DNA of 64,000 nucleotides from Aquimarina sp. BL5 (GCF_003443675.1 NZ_CP031963.1:3681501-3745500), one strand, 5' to 3'. Positions 26,334 through 35,203 are shown, counted from the stretch's first letter. Translations and numbers: made by a program. Notes: generated from the letters alone by a model not told the origin.

Positions 26334-26744
26334 TTAATTTATCTCTTGACAAAGCTCTACTAAAACACCATTTGTAGTTTTAGGATGAATAAATGCAACA
26401 AGCTTATTATCAGCTCCTTTTTTTGGAATTTTATTAATCAATTGAAATCCTTCGTTTTCTAATCTTTTTAATTCTTGTTCAATATCATCTACATCAAAAG
26501 CGATATGGTGGATACCTTCCCCTTTTTTAGAAATAAATTTTCCTATAGGTCCATCTTCTTTAGTGCTTGCAACAAGCTCTATTTTATTATCTCCTACTTT
26601 AAAAAATGAAGTAATTACTGCTTCACTTTCTACAATTTCTTGTTTGTACGGAGGAACACCCAATAGTTGCTCATATAATGTATTGGCCTGATCAATATCT
26701 TTTACTGCAATTCCGATATGTTCTATTTTGTTAATATGATTCAT
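26334..26744 (-). CDS. mce: Methylmalonyl-CoA epimerase
   Basis: The enzyme interconverts (R)- and (S)-methylmalonyl-CoA in the propionyl-CoA/succinyl-CoA pathway. The 136-residue VOC-fold protein starts with KIEHIGIAVKDIDQANTLYE (metal His), and has a central KIELVASTKEDGPIGKFISK, then GEGIHHIAFDVDDIEQEL with the second metal histidine. The C-terminal FIHPKTTNGVLVELCQE supplies the glutamate ligand. Length and motifs fit well. It is monocistronic downstream of rbfA's divergent promoter region. Confidence 0.95.
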   Translation of the reverse strand: MNHINKIEHIGIAVKDIDQANTLYEQLLGVPPYKQEIVESEAVITSFFKVGDNKIELVASTKEDGPIGKFISKKGEGIHHIAFDVDDIEQELKRLENEGFQLINKIPKKGADNKLVAFIHPKTTNGVLVELCQEIN

Positions 26745-26925
26745 CTGTTTGTTTTATTCTTTTTTAATGTCAGATATAATTTCGTCATGAATCATTCTGG
26801 AAGGTGCGAACCTGATTTCTATGACTCATTTCATGAGATGTTTTTATTACCAGGAAGTAAAAGTACAAAATAGGGATAAGTAAAGGATTTTATAACAAAA
26901 GAAATTAATACATCGCATAATTACC

Positions 26926-26933
26926 TATTTTTG
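26926..26933 (+). promoter_or_regulatory. TAnnTTTG -7 box immediately before rbfA
   Basis: TATTTTTG ends 5 bases before the rbfA ATG. If transcription starts the usual 5-8 bases downstream, the mRNA would be leaderless or nearly so. Confidence 0.6.
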
Positions 26934-26938
26934 CAGTC

Positions 26939-27331
26939 ATGGAAACAAACAGACAGAAAAAAATAGGTGGAGTATTACAGCGCGATGTCGCCGATGTAAT
27001 ACAACACGCATTACGTGAAGCGGGAGTACAAGGGATTTTAGTTTCTGTTACTAAGGTAAGTGTGACAACAGATTTATCGATTGCAAAAGTATATATGAGC
27101 GTTTTTCCTCATAACGAAGGAGAAAAAGTGCTGACGGAAGTAAATGCGGTAAAATCACAGATTAAACATCAGGTAGCTCAGCGGACTAAAAACCAGCTTC
27201 GTCGTATGCCAGAATTGTCTTATTTTATAGATGATTCTTTAGAATATATAGATAATATAGACAAGGCGATAAAAGGAAAAGAAAATCCATTAGAAAATCC
27301 TGATTTATTACCGCGCCGCAAGAAGAAGTAA
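26939..27331 (+). CDS. rbfA: 30S ribosome-binding factor A
   Basis: RbfA is a KH-type factor for 30S maturation and cold adaptation. The 130-residue protein has METNRQKKIGGVLQRDVADV at the N-terminus, the SVTKVSVTTDLSIAKVYMSV core, and RTKNQLRRMPELSYFIDDSL followed by IDNIDKAIK, all typical. A basic tail ends the protein. The -7 box lies 5 bases before the ATG, so translation may begin on a leaderless mRNA. The LolE-like permease gene follows. Confidence 0.96.
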   Translation: METNRQKKIGGVLQRDVADVIQHALREAGVQGILVSVTKVSVTTDLSIAKVYMSVFPHNEGEKVLTEVNAVKSQIKHQVAQRTKNQLRRMPELSYFIDDSLEYIDNIDKAIKGKENPLENPDLLPRRKKK

Positions 27332-27431
27332 AATTTTACAGTGTTTGAAAAAGAATAAAGAGATAATAATCCTTTATTCTTTTATCTTTATTCAAAAAAA
27401 ATTAAATTTATTTAGATTCGTATTTAACGAT

Positions 27432-28637
27432 TTGAAATTTTCATACTACATCGCTAAGCGGTATTTATTTTCTCCTGGTAGCAGTAATGCAATCAATATT
27501 ATTACAGGTATTGCAGCAGCAGGAGTGGTTATAGGTGCCATGGCACTATTTCTGGTTTTATGTGGTTTCGCAGGGCTAAAAGATTTTAGTCTGCAGTTTT
27601 CTTCTTATTTTGACCCAGATCTTAAAATTTTTCCATCAAGTGGAAAGACATTTACTTTTACAGATGCTCAAAAAGAAAAATTAACTAGTTTAGAAGGGGT
27701 TGTTAGCTTTTCTGAAATTATAGAAGAACGTGTAGTCCTAGGATTTAAAGACAAACAAAAAACAGGTTTTATAAAAGGTGTTGATGCTAATTATAAAAAT
27801 GTAATTCAAACTGATAGCATTGTGTTTGCCGGAGAATGGTTGACCGATAATGATGCGCAGGTGGTTGCTGGATATGGTATTAGTAGAGAATTAGGAATGG
27901 GGGTAGAACAGATATACACCAATTTCTTAAACATATACGTTCCTAAACCTGGAAAAGGGATTCCAAAAGACCCATCTAAAGCATTTAGAAAAAAAGCCGT
28001 TGTTAATACAGGAATTTATACGGTAAATGAGGATCTAGATAAAAAGTACGTTTTTTCTACTATAGGACTTGCAAGAGATTTATTAAAATTGCCTGATGAT
28101 GCTATAACGAATATAGAACTAAAACTATCTTCGGATGCAGATGAAGATACTATTAAAGAGCAATTACAAACTCTTTTTGAGGATCAGGTGATTATAAAAA
28201 ATCGAATACAGCTTAATGATACCTTATATAAAATGCTCAATACTGAAAATTTAGCATCATATCTAGTGATCACATTGATAGCCATTATTGCATTATTTAA
28301 TGTTGCTGGAGCAATTATCATGATGATCATTGATAAAAAGAACAATATCAAAACATTGTACAACCTGGGTGCTGCCTTGCCAAAAATTAGAAAAATATTT
28401 TTGTTTCAAGGATCGTTGATGACCATTTTGGGAGCATTATTAGGGTTGCTTTTAGGCTTTATACTGATTATATGTCAACAACAGTTTGGGTTGCTTATGA
28501 TCACACCTTCTTTACCTTATCCTACCAAAATTACTGTGGCAAGTTTTATCATAGTATTCCTAACCATTACAGTAATTGGTATTGTAGCTTCGTTATTAGC
28601 ATCCAGTAGAATCAATCAGAAATTAGTGGGGTTTTAA
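27432..28637 (+). CDS. LolE/LolC-type lipoprotein-release ABC permease subunit
   Basis: The protein is an FtsX/MacB-type membrane permease likely to extract lipoproteins from the inner membrane. It starts (TTG 27432) with LKFSYYIAKRYLFSPGSSNA, which matches the family's usual start, then a TM helix (about 22-45), a large periplasmic MacB-like domain, and three C-terminal helices with YNLGAALPKIRKIFLFQGS, the coupling-helix region. The length from this start is 401 residues. A longer frame from TTG 27345 adds 29 residues not seen in the family. The ATPase LolD is not adjacent. Confidence 0.9.
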   Translation: MKFSYYIAKRYLFSPGSSNAINIITGIAAAGVVIGAMALFLVLCGFAGLKDFSLQFSSYFDPDLKIFPSSGKTFTFTDAQKEKLTSLEGVVSFSEIIEERVVLGFKDKQKTGFIKGVDANYKNVIQTDSIVFAGEWLTDNDAQVVAGYGISRELGMGVEQIYTNFLNIYVPKPGKGIPKDPSKAFRKKAVVNTGIYTVNEDLDKKYVFSTIGLARDLLKLPDDAITNIELKLSSDADEDTIKEQLQTLFEDQVIIKNRIQLNDTLYKMLNTENLASYLVITLIAIIALFNVAGAIIMMIIDKKNNIKTLYNLGAALPKIRKIFLFQGSLMTILGALLGLLLGFILIICQQQFGLLMITPSLPYPTKITVASFIIVFLTITVIGIVASLLASSRINQKLVGF

Positions 28638-28655
28638 CCAAGGTAGGATTATGGA

Positions 28656-29648
28656 TCATACAAACTCAAACCCACTAAATTTTTCTTGAATTTCATTAAA
28701 CGTATCAAAAACATCTATAGAATGATCACTGGTTACCATTTTCATGCGGTATTCTTTAAAGTGTGGAATGCCTTTAAAGTAGTTAGTGTAATGTCTACGA
28801 GTTTCGAAAACACCTAGTTTTTCTCCTTTCCAATCAATAGCCATTTCCAGATGTCTGCGTGCAGCGATAACTCTTTCTTCTAAAGTAGGCGGGGGTAAAT
28901 GTTCTCCAGTTTCAAAAAAGTGTTTTACTTCCTTAAAAAACCAAGGATATCCTATGCTTGCTCGGCCAATCATAGCTCCATCAAGTCCGTATTGGTCACG
29001 CATTTCCATAGCCCGTTCAGGGCTATCGACATCGCCATTACCAAAAACGGGAATATGCATTCTAGGGTTGTTTTTCACAGCTGCAATAGGTTTCCAATCG
29101 GCGTTGCCTTTATACATTTGAGCGCGTGTTCGACCATGGATGGCAATCGCTTTTGCTCCTACATCTTGCAATCGTTCTGCAACTTCTACAATTTTTATGG
29201 AATCATGATCCCAACCTAACCTTGTTTTTACAGTAACGGGTAATTTGGTATGTTCTACCATAGCTTTGGTAAGAGACACCATAAGGTCAATATCCTTAAG
29301 GATACCAGCTCCTGCACCCTTGCTTACTACTTTTTTAACAGGACAACCAAAGTTTATATCTATGATATCAGGCCCAGATGCTTCTACAATTTCTACAGAT
29401 TTAAGCATAGAATCAAGGTTAGCCCCAAAAATCTGGATTCCTACTGGACGTTCTTTCTCATAAATATCCAATTTCATTACACTTTTTGCAGCATCTCGAA
29501 TTAACCCTTCGCTGGATATGAATTCTGTATATACGACATCAGCTCCTTGTTCTTTGCATAATGCACGAAAAGGGGGATCACTCACATCTTCCATAGGTGC
29601 TAATAACAATGGAAATTCTCCTACATCTATGTCTCCAATCTTTGCCAC
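28656..29648 (-). CDS. dusB: tRNA-dihydrouridine synthase (DusB-like)
   Basis: The FMN enzyme reduces uridines in the tRNA D-loop. The 330-residue protein starts with FPLLLAPMEDVSDPPFRALC, and has DVVYTEFISSEGL, the active-site cysteine in DINFGCPVKKVVSKGAGAGI, LPVTVKTRLGWD, IHGRTRAQMYKG, and VFGNGDVDSPERA with the GAMIGRASIGYPWFF FMN phosphate motif. Length is usual for DusB. It converges with the LolE-like gene 18 bases away. Confidence 0.95.
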   Translation of the reverse strand: MAKIGDIDVGEFPLLLAPMEDVSDPPFRALCKEQGADVVYTEFISSEGLIRDAAKSVMKLDIYEKERPVGIQIFGANLDSMLKSVEIVEASGPDIIDINFGCPVKKVVSKGAGAGILKDIDLMVSLTKAMVEHTKLPVTVKTRLGWDHDSIKIVEVAERLQDVGAKAIAIHGRTRAQMYKGNADWKPIAAVKNNPRMHIPVFGNGDVDSPERAMEMRDQYGLDGAMIGRASIGYPWFFKEVKHFFETGEHLPPPTLEERVIAARRHLEMAIDWKGEKLGVFETRRHYTNYFKGIPHFKEYRMKMVTSDHSIDVFDTFNEIQEKFSGFEFV

Positions 29649-29779
29649 AATCTCTGTTTATAAGGTTATTTATTATTAAATGTGTGGCAAAAGTACGAAT
29701 TATAGTGAATCTTCACGTTCTAGAAAACCAAGAGGTCTAAAAATGCTTGGATAGATGATATAAACCTTTTAAAATCGAT

Positions 29780-29787
29780 TATATTTG
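29780..29787 (+). promoter_or_regulatory. TAnnTTTG -7 box of lepA
   Basis: TATATTTG at 29780-29787 matches the -7 consensus exactly. Transcription from it would include the structured GC-rich element at 29803-29905 as a leader of about 135 bases before lepA. Confidence 0.55.
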
Positions 29788-29802
29788 CAAGTCATTACAG
29801 TA

Positions 29803-29905
29803 GTGGAAACTGCGTGAGGGATTGAAGAGGAAATCCCGCAGCCTGACGAAGGAAGTGCGAGGAATTGAAACGAAAAGCCCGACCCGCCTAAGATGGGTCA
29901 CGCCC
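29803..29905 (+). ncRNA. GC-rich structured element in the lepA leader
   Basis: This stretch is far richer in G and C than its surroundings and can fold with several stems. GGGATT pairs with AATCCC (about 29817-29840), GACCC with GGGTC (about 29880-29900), and the outer GCGT (29812 on) with ACGC (about 29898-29905). The sequence style (GGGATTGAAG..., CCTGACGAAGGAAG..., GAAACGAAAAGCCCGACCC) resembles repeated structured elements of Bacteroidetes genomes as I recall them, such as the Flavo-1 type. It is either a leader of lepA or a dispersed repeat; the class is not certain. Confidence 0.5.
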
Positions 29906-29928
29906 CAAAAACTAATTGAAGAGATAGC

Positions 29929-31725
29929 ATGAAAAATATAAGAAACTTTTGCATTATTGCGCATATTGATCACGGTAAGAGTACATTGGCGGATAGGCTT
30001 TTGGATTTCACAGGATCTGTTACAGCTCGTGAAGCTCAGGCACAATTATTAGATAGTATGGATCTGGAGCGGGAGCGTGGGATTACTATTAAGAGTCACG
30101 CAATCCAGATGGAATATACGTATAAAGGCGAAGAATATATCCTAAATCTTATTGATACTCCAGGGCACGTAGATTTCTCATACGAGGTTTCTCGTTCTAT
30201 TGCGGCTTGCGAAGGTGCTTTGCTAATAGTTGATGCAGCACAAAGTATTCAGGCACAGACAATCTCTAATTTATATTTAGCTTTAGAAAATGATCTGGAG
30301 ATTATTCCGGTATTGAATAAAGTGGATTTGCCTAGTGCAAATCCCGAAGAAGTAACTGATGATATTGTGGATTTGTTAGGATGCGACCCCGAAGAGGTAA
30401 TTCCTGCCAGTGCTAAAACAGGTATTGGGATTGAAGAAATTCTAGCTGCTATTATAGAAAGAGTTCCTCCTCCAGAAGGAAATCCTGATGAACCATTACA
30501 AGCATTAATTTTTGATTCGGTTTATAATTCTTTTAGAGGTGTAGAAACCTATTTTAAGGTGGTGAATGGTGAAATCAAAAAAGGACAGCAAATTAAGTTT
30601 GTTGCTACCGGAAAAGATTATTCTGCTGATGAAGTGGGGACACTAAAGCTTAATCAAGTGGTTAAGAAAAGTATTAAGACGGGAGATGTTGGATATTTGA
30701 TTACAGGTATAAAAGATGCTAGAGAAGTAAAGGTAGGAGATACTATTACTGATGCTAAAACACCTACCCAGAATGCTATTGCAGGGTTTGAAGACGTAAA
30801 ACCTATGGTATTTGCTGGTATTTATCCAGTAGACACGGAGGATTATGAAGAACTTCGTTCTTCTATGGAAAAATTACAGCTTAATGATGCTTCATTAGTT
30901 TTTATACCAGAGAGTTCGGCGGCATTAGGATTTGGTTTTCGATGTGGATTCTTGGGAATGCTACATATGGAAATCATCCAGGAACGCCTGGAACGTGAGT
31001 TTAATATGACTGTAATTACTACGGTTCCTAATGTTTCGTATCACGCATTTACCAATAAAAATCCAGATGAGATTATCATAGTTAATAATCCAAGTGATTT
31101 ACCAGACCCATCTTCTATGAATCGCGTAGAAGAACCTTATATTAAGGCTTCCATTATTACCAAATCAGATTTTGTGGGATCTGTAATGTCACTGTGTATC
31201 GAGAAACGAGGTGAGATCACCAATCAAACATATCTAACAACAGAGCGTGTAGAACTTACCTTTGATATGCCATTGGCAGAGATTGTTTTTGATTTTTATG
31301 ATCGACTTAAAACAGTGTCTAAAGGGTATGCTTCTTTTGATTATGCACCAATCGGAATGCGCGAATCGAAACTTGTAAAAGTTGATATGTTGCTTAATGG
31401 GAATATAGTAGATGCCTTATCTGCTTTGTTACATAAGGATAACGCTTACGGTATTGGAAAAAAAATCTGCGAGAAATTAAAGGAGTTAATTCCTCGTCAG
31501 CAATTCGATATTCCAATCCAAGCGGCTATTGGAGCAAAGTTTATTGCTCGTGAAACAGTAAAAGCATTGCGTAAAGATGTAACTGCTAAGTGTTATGGTG
31601 GAGATATTTCACGTAAGCGTAAGTTATTAGAAAAGCAAAAGAAAGGTAAAAAGCGTATGCGTCAGGTTGGTAATGTAGAAATTCCTCAGGAAGCATTTAT
31701 GGCGGTACTAAAGTTAAACGATTAG
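29929..31725 (+). CDS. lepA: Elongation factor 4 (LepA)
   Basis: LepA is a ribosome-dependent GTPase that remodels stalled or initiating ribosomes. The 598-residue protein has the G1 motif [20 protein letters not shown], switch [15 protein letters not shown]3 [15 protein letters not shown] and G4 NKVDLP. Further on is the LepA-specific [20 protein letters not shown], and the C-terminal domain ends [20 protein letters not shown]. Length is typical. A leader of about 135 bases with a structured element precedes it. Confidence 0.98.
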   Translation: MKNIRNFCIIAHIDHGKSTLADRLLDFTGSVTAREAQAQLLDSMDLERERGITIKSHAIQMEYTYKGEEYILNLIDTPGHVDFSYEVSRSIAACEGALLIVDAAQSIQAQTISNLYLALENDLEIIPVLNKVDLPSANPEEVTDDIVDLLGCDPEEVIPASAKTGIGIEEILAAIIERVPPPEGNPDEPLQALIFDSVYNSFRGVETYFKVVNGEIKKGQQIKFVATGKDYSADEVGTLKLNQVVKKSIKTGDVGYLITGIKDAREVKVGDTITDAKTPTQNAIAGFEDVKPMVFAGIYPVDTEDYEELRSSMEKLQLNDASLVFIPESSAALGFGFRCGFLGMLHMEIIQERLEREFNMTVITTVPNVSYHAFTNKNPDEIIIVNNPSDLPDPSSMNRVEEPYIKASIITKSDFVGSVMSLCIEKRGEITNQTYLTTERVELTFDMPLAEIVFDFYDRLKTVSKGYASFDYAPIGMRESKLVKVDMLLNGNIVDALSALLHKDNAYGIGKKICEKLKELIPRQQFDIPIQAAIGAKFIARETVKALRKDVTAKCYGGDISRKRKLLEKQKKGKKRMRQVGNVEIPQEAFMAVLKLND

Positions 31726-31811
31726 GGTTGCGAAGTATTTAATAGGGTAGGAAAAAACCTATATTTTTATCTATAAATTATAGTTAAAAAGCTATTTTTA
31801 TAGATTAAGTG

Positions 31812-31841
31812 TTGTTTTTTTGATTGTTTTTAATATATTTG
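31812..31841 (+). promoter_or_regulatory. Full-consensus promoter TTG-N19-TATATTTG
   Basis: A TTG at 31812-31814 is followed after exactly 19 bases by TATATTTG (31834-31841). This is the best two-box match to the Bacteroidetes housekeeping promoter in the window. It drives plus-strand transcription into the hairpin at 31844-31881 and the small ORF at 31911. Confidence 0.7.
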
Positions 31842-31843
31842 TA

Positions 31844-31881
31844 TTCTGATATAGATTTCTAAATAGATTTCTTTATCAGAA
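31844..31881 (+). repeat. 5' hairpin with direct repeats in its loop
   Basis: TTCTGATA (31844-31851) and TATCAGAA (31874-31881) form a perfect 8-bp stem. The loop contains two direct copies of TAGATTTCT. The hairpin lies just after the -7 box, so it would be the 5' end of the transcript leading to the 25-codon peptide. Confidence 0.5.
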
Positions 31882-31910
31882 TTTAACAAATAAATATAAC
31901 GCAACTGGCT

Positions 31911-31988
31911 ATGCAGAATTTTTTTACAAAGCAACCGATATACGTTTACTTTTTTATCATTTCTATTGTTTTGGCTTGTATTTCATAA
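31911..31988 (+). CDS. 25-residue hydrophobic peptide
   Basis: A short frame of 25 codons follows the consensus promoter by about 70 bases. The peptide has a short polar start (MQNFFTKQPI) and then a hydrophobic stretch YVYFFIISIVLACIS, with a lipobox-like LAC near the end. It may be a membrane peptide, a regulatory upstream peptide or chance. The rest of the 31726-32040 gap has no other coding signal. Confidence 0.35.
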   Translation: MQNFFTKQPIYVYFFIISIVLACIS

Positions 31989-32040
31989 TTAGAATCTTGG
32001 AGTTAAGAAGTCGATTAATTTTAGAGGAAAGTTTTTAGAA

Positions 32041-32859
32041 TTAACTAAGTTCTTTCTTTTTTGCCTCGATCATTTTAGACAACATGTGTTCTACCCCATT
32101 CTCATCATTACTTTTTGTAGTATAATTTGCTACTGCCTTTACGTTAGGATGTGCATTTTGCATTGCAAAACTATAGGTAGCTTGTGACATCATTTCTAGG
32201 TCATTATTATAGTCCCCGAATACCATTGTCTCTCCAGGTGATATGTTAAGGTTTTTCTGAAGATTTTTAAGAGCGTGTCCTTTATTAGCATCGTTGTGAG
32301 ATAAATCCAACCAGACTTTGCCAGAAACTTTTACTTTTAATTTGTCTTCTAGGTGTTTAAGAGATGGATAGAGGTATTTTTCTGCACCTTTTTCATTGCA
32401 GATGGCAATTTTTAGATATTGATCATCAACTACTTGGGATAAATTCTCTACGATTTCATATCTACCATAAAACTCATTAAGCATATTTATAAAATCCTGT
32501 CCGTAATTTTCGATATATGCTTTTTTGCGGCCACATAATATTACTTGCGATCCTTTTAGGTCTTTGGTAGCATCTAGTAAATCTAAATACGTTTTACGAT
32601 CAATTTCTGTGGTTTGTAATTCTTGATCCTTATGCATTGTCAAGGCGCCATTCTCGGCTATAACGATAATATCATCTTTGATAGTATCTAGTTTATGTAT
32701 AATACTATAGTATTGTCTTCCGCTTGCAGCAACAAAAGTAACTCCTAGATCTCTGAGTTCATCGAATAGGTAATAGAAAGATTGGCTAACTTCTCCTCTG
32801 GAATTGAGAAGCGTACCATCCATGTCTGTTGCAACTAGTTTTATTTGGGATAAATCCAT
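32041..32859 (-). CDS. HAD-superfamily Cof-type phosphatase
   Basis: The 272-residue protein has the catalytic HAD motif VATDMDGTLLNSRGEVSQ at the N-terminus, a Cof-type cap domain, and motifs III/IV in VWLDLSHNDANKGHALKNL and MVFGDYNNDLEMMSQA. Members dephosphorylate sugar phosphates, FMN, PLP or other small phosphates; the substrate cannot be predicted. A TACCTTTG -7 box lies 20-27 bases upstream of the start. Confidence 0.93.
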   Translation of the reverse strand: MDLSQIKLVATDMDGTLLNSRGEVSQSFYYLFDELRDLGVTFVAASGRQYYSIIHKLDTIKDDIIVIAENGALTMHKDQELQTTEIDRKTYLDLLDATKDLKGSQVILCGRKKAYIENYGQDFINMLNEFYGRYEIVENLSQVVDDQYLKIAICNEKGAEKYLYPSLKHLEDKLKVKVSGKVWLDLSHNDANKGHALKNLQKNLNISPGETMVFGDYNNDLEMMSQATYSFAMQNAHPNVKAVANYTTKSNDENGVEHMLSKMIEAKKKELS

Positions 32860-32878
32860 TTGATCAAAATTTGAGTAA

Positions 32879-32886
32879 CAAAGGTA
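32879..32886 (-). promoter_or_regulatory. TAnnTTTG -7 box of the HAD phosphatase
   Basis: TACCTTTG on the minus strand at 32879-32886 matches the consensus. It gives a short leader of roughly 15 bases before the ATG at 32859. Confidence 0.5.
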
Positions 32887-33127
32887 TAGTAGTTTAGAAT
32901 AAGAGACTACACTCTCATTGTAATATTTATATTAAATATAAAGAATGATTATATCCTTTAAGAAACTAAACTTTTTCTTGTTAAAATTTTAATAAAGAAA
33001 TACTTAACAAAGTATAACATTTTTTACCAACAATATAACAGTTGTTAATCATATAAGTAGTTGGGTTTATAGTAATTTTAAGGGAAAAAATAACATTAAT
33101 ATTGTTAACTCTTAAAATTAAATACAT

Positions 33128-33355
33128 ATGAAAGATTTAAAATCTTTGAAAGAATCGTTAATAGCGAAAAACCAAGGTAGTAGAGAACTTACATCAGAAG
33201 AAAGAAAATCGATTAATGGTGGTACATTTAATACCTTAGAAGAATGCAAAGCTGGCTGTGGTGGTGATACAAGTGGTTGGGGCTATTATACATCTAAAGG
33301 ATCCTGTGTTTATTATCCAGAATATGGCGGATTTTGGGATTGTAAGGATAGTTAA
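33128..33355 (+). CDS. Double-glycine-leader peptide C (RiPP- or bacteriocin-like precursor)
   Basis: The 75-residue peptide has a Lys/Ser/Glu-rich leader (MKDLKSLKESLIAKNQGSRE), then LTSEERKSINGG, which ends in a Gly-Gly cleavage-like motif. The core of about 43 residues contains four cysteines (ECKAGCGGD, SCVYYP, WDCKDS) and many Gly, Tyr and Trp. This fits a secreted peptide precursor cut after GG by a C39-type peptidase/ABC exporter, but no such transporter is in the window. A terminator-like hairpin at 33383 separates it from the nucleotidyltransferase gene at 33444. No modification enzyme of known RiPP classes is nearby. Confidence 0.8.
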   Translation: MKDLKSLKESLIAKNQGSRELTSEERKSINGGTFNTLEECKAGCGGDTSGWGYYTSKGSCVYYPEYGGFWDCKDS

Positions 33356-33382
33356 AATTAGCAATTTAATATACTAATTAAT

Positions 33383-33414
33383 AAAATACGATCTACTAGA
33401 ATAGGTCGTATTTT
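33383..33414 (+). terminator. Terminator-like hairpin between peptide C and its nucleotidyltransferase
   Basis: A 13-bp stem with one wobble pair joins 33383-33395 and 33402-33414, ending in TTTT and followed by GTTTTAAT. It should strongly attenuate transcription into 33444, giving more peptide message than nucleotidyltransferase message. Confidence 0.75.
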
Positions 33415-33443
33415 GTTTTAATATGGTTTAACTAGAAAATTAT

Positions 33444-34784
33444 ATGGAGATAGAAAGGGTATATTCTGAACTTATTAATACTACTGAAGAAATTGTTATT
33501 GAGAAATCAAAAAAAACAGTTGATTTAGACACTGTTATACTTATGGGAAGTAACCATAATATTCGAAATATTGATGAAGTTCGTAATAAAGATTCTGATA
33601 TAGATATTCTTATTTTATCGGAAGGAGATCCCTTTCAAATTCATACTGAATACAAGGGGGTGAAATTTGATATATCTATTATTGATCATAATGATGTTAT
33701 CAATTTTATTCTAGCTGCTTTTAACGGTTCCCCCACGGCGAGTAAAATATTTTCTTCAAGTAACCAATGGACTGTTATTCGAGATAAAAAGGGTATAGGT
33801 ATCTCTTTTGTGGATGTTATAGAAAAAACCTATAATATATTTACCCAAGCTTGTTTACCTAATTATAGTGCAAATAATATTTTTTTGCATAACATAGCCG
33901 CTAATTTTACAGATACCAGAAAACAAGATGCTTCAGAATCTTTTTTTGCATATAATAGATTATCAAACCATTTGTTCGATTACATTTCTAAATTAATTTA
34001 TCCTTTTCATACAAGTGGATCTTATAGAGGGAAAATTTTCAAAGAGTATATTGATGATTTTGAAGCGCAGTTACTTCTAAAAACTAATGATTTTAAAGCT
34101 GTCGAAGATTCATTAGTCTTATATTATATTAATAAGTTTACTCCGGTTACTAGAACTAAGTATAGAGCAATAACCTACTCTCCATCATTAGAAAAAGAAA
34201 TTTTATCAGGTAACATTATTACCTTTTATTTTGGGTTTGACAATCTAATTTCAGAATCTATAGTTATGTTTATACCTGAAGAGGAGTTTTTTAATAACAA
34301 GAATAAAGGTCTGTATAAATTGCTTGATTTAGATGGTATTATACCTTTTCTTTCAGAAGATCAATTAGCTGTGTATAATTTATTTTTGGGAACCATATCT
34401 AAGAAGTATCTTTCTTCGGATATAAAAGAAAGAAAACACGTATTGAGTTTAATTATTAATAGATTTGAAGAAGAAGGTTTTGGAAAAACAATAATAGAAT
34501 CTGTAAAAGCAATACTGATGATAAAGACTTGTCAAGAAATCTCGAAAGAAAATATTTTTATAGATTTAGAAGGTTTTAAAGAATGGTTGTTAGAATTAGA
34601 CATCGTTCTTCCTTCTATAAAGCATGATAATGATTTACCTGAAAATATTGAGCAGGAACTTCCCACACTTTTTGAATATATAAAGCGCAGCGATTTTGCG
34701 AAAGAAAAAGAGATTAAAATAGGTTATATTTTTTTTGGAATTATAAGTGCTTTAAGAATACAGATTACGGATCTTGATTTATGA
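33444..34784 (+). CDS. Nucleotidyltransferase-domain protein C, peptide-associated
   Basis: The 446-residue protein has an N-terminal polymerase-beta/MNT-type nucleotidyltransferase domain. The Gly-Ser motif is in VILMGSNHNIRN, the Asp pair in KDSDIDILIL (about residue 49), and a third acid in VKFDISIID. About 300 residues of mostly helical, unrecognised sequence follow. Catalysis as NMP transfer is possible, since all three acids are present. It sits 88 bases after the four-Cys peptide gene and overlaps the yjbQ start by 4 bases (ATGA). The target, perhaps the peptide or an immunity-type partner, is unknown. Confidence 0.85.
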   Translation: MEIERVYSELINTTEEIVIEKSKKTVDLDTVILMGSNHNIRNIDEVRNKDSDIDILILSEGDPFQIHTEYKGVKFDISIIDHNDVINFILAAFNGSPTASKIFSSSNQWTVIRDKKGIGISFVDVIEKTYNIFTQACLPNYSANNIFLHNIAANFTDTRKQDASESFFAYNRLSNHLFDYISKLIYPFHTSGSYRGKIFKEYIDDFEAQLLLKTNDFKAVEDSLVLYYINKFTPVTRTKYRAITYSPSLEKEILSGNIITFYFGFDNLISESIVMFIPEEEFFNNKNKGLYKLLDLDGIIPFLSEDQLAVYNLFLGTISKKYLSSDIKERKHVLSLIINRFEEEGFGKTIIESVKAILMIKTCQEISKENIFIDLEGFKEWLLELDIVLPSIKHDNDLPENIEQELPTLFEYIKRSDFAKEKEIKIGYIFFGIISALRIQITDLDL

Positions 34785-35203
34785 AATTCTTCCAAAAAGA
34801 AATTAAACTAAAACCATATTCCAGAGGTTTCCATTTGATTACAGATCAGGTGCTTTCCGAAATTCCCGAGGTTAGTAAGATTGAAATAGGACAACTACAG
34901 GTGTTTATAAAGCATACTTCCGCTAGTTTAACTATTAATGAGAACGCTGATCCAACGGTACGATTAGATTTTGAAAGTCATATAAATACTATGGTTCCCG
35001 AAGATGCACCCTATTACATCCATACCTACGAAGGTCCTGATGATATGCCGGCGCATATTAAGTCTTCATTAATGGGTGCTTCTGTTCAGATACCTATTAC
35101 CAATGGAAAACTTAATCTAGGAATTTGGCAAGGAATTTATCTATGCGAACATCGAAATTATGGAGGTTCTAGAAAACTAGTATTAACAGTTTTCGGTTCT
35201 TAA
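34781..35203 (+). CDS. YjbQ/UPF0047 family protein (secondary thiamine-phosphate synthase-like)
   Basis: The 140-residue protein has the family core: FIKHTSASLTINENADPTVR, then AHIKSSLMGASVQIPI, and LGIWQGIYLCEHRNYGGSRK at the C-terminus. Some members complement thiamine-phosphate synthase mutants, but the physiological role is unclear. Its start overlaps the stop of the nucleotidyltransferase gene (ATGA), so it may be translationally coupled to it. The stop overlaps the end of the convergent membrane protein gene by 4 bases. Confidence 0.95.
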   Translation: MKFFQKEIKLKPYSRGFHLITDQVLSEIPEVSKIEIGQLQVFIKHTSASLTINENADPTVRLDFESHINTMVPEDAPYYIHTYEGPDDMPAHIKSSLMGASVQIPITNGKLNLGIWQGIYLCEHRNYGGSRKLVLTVFGS

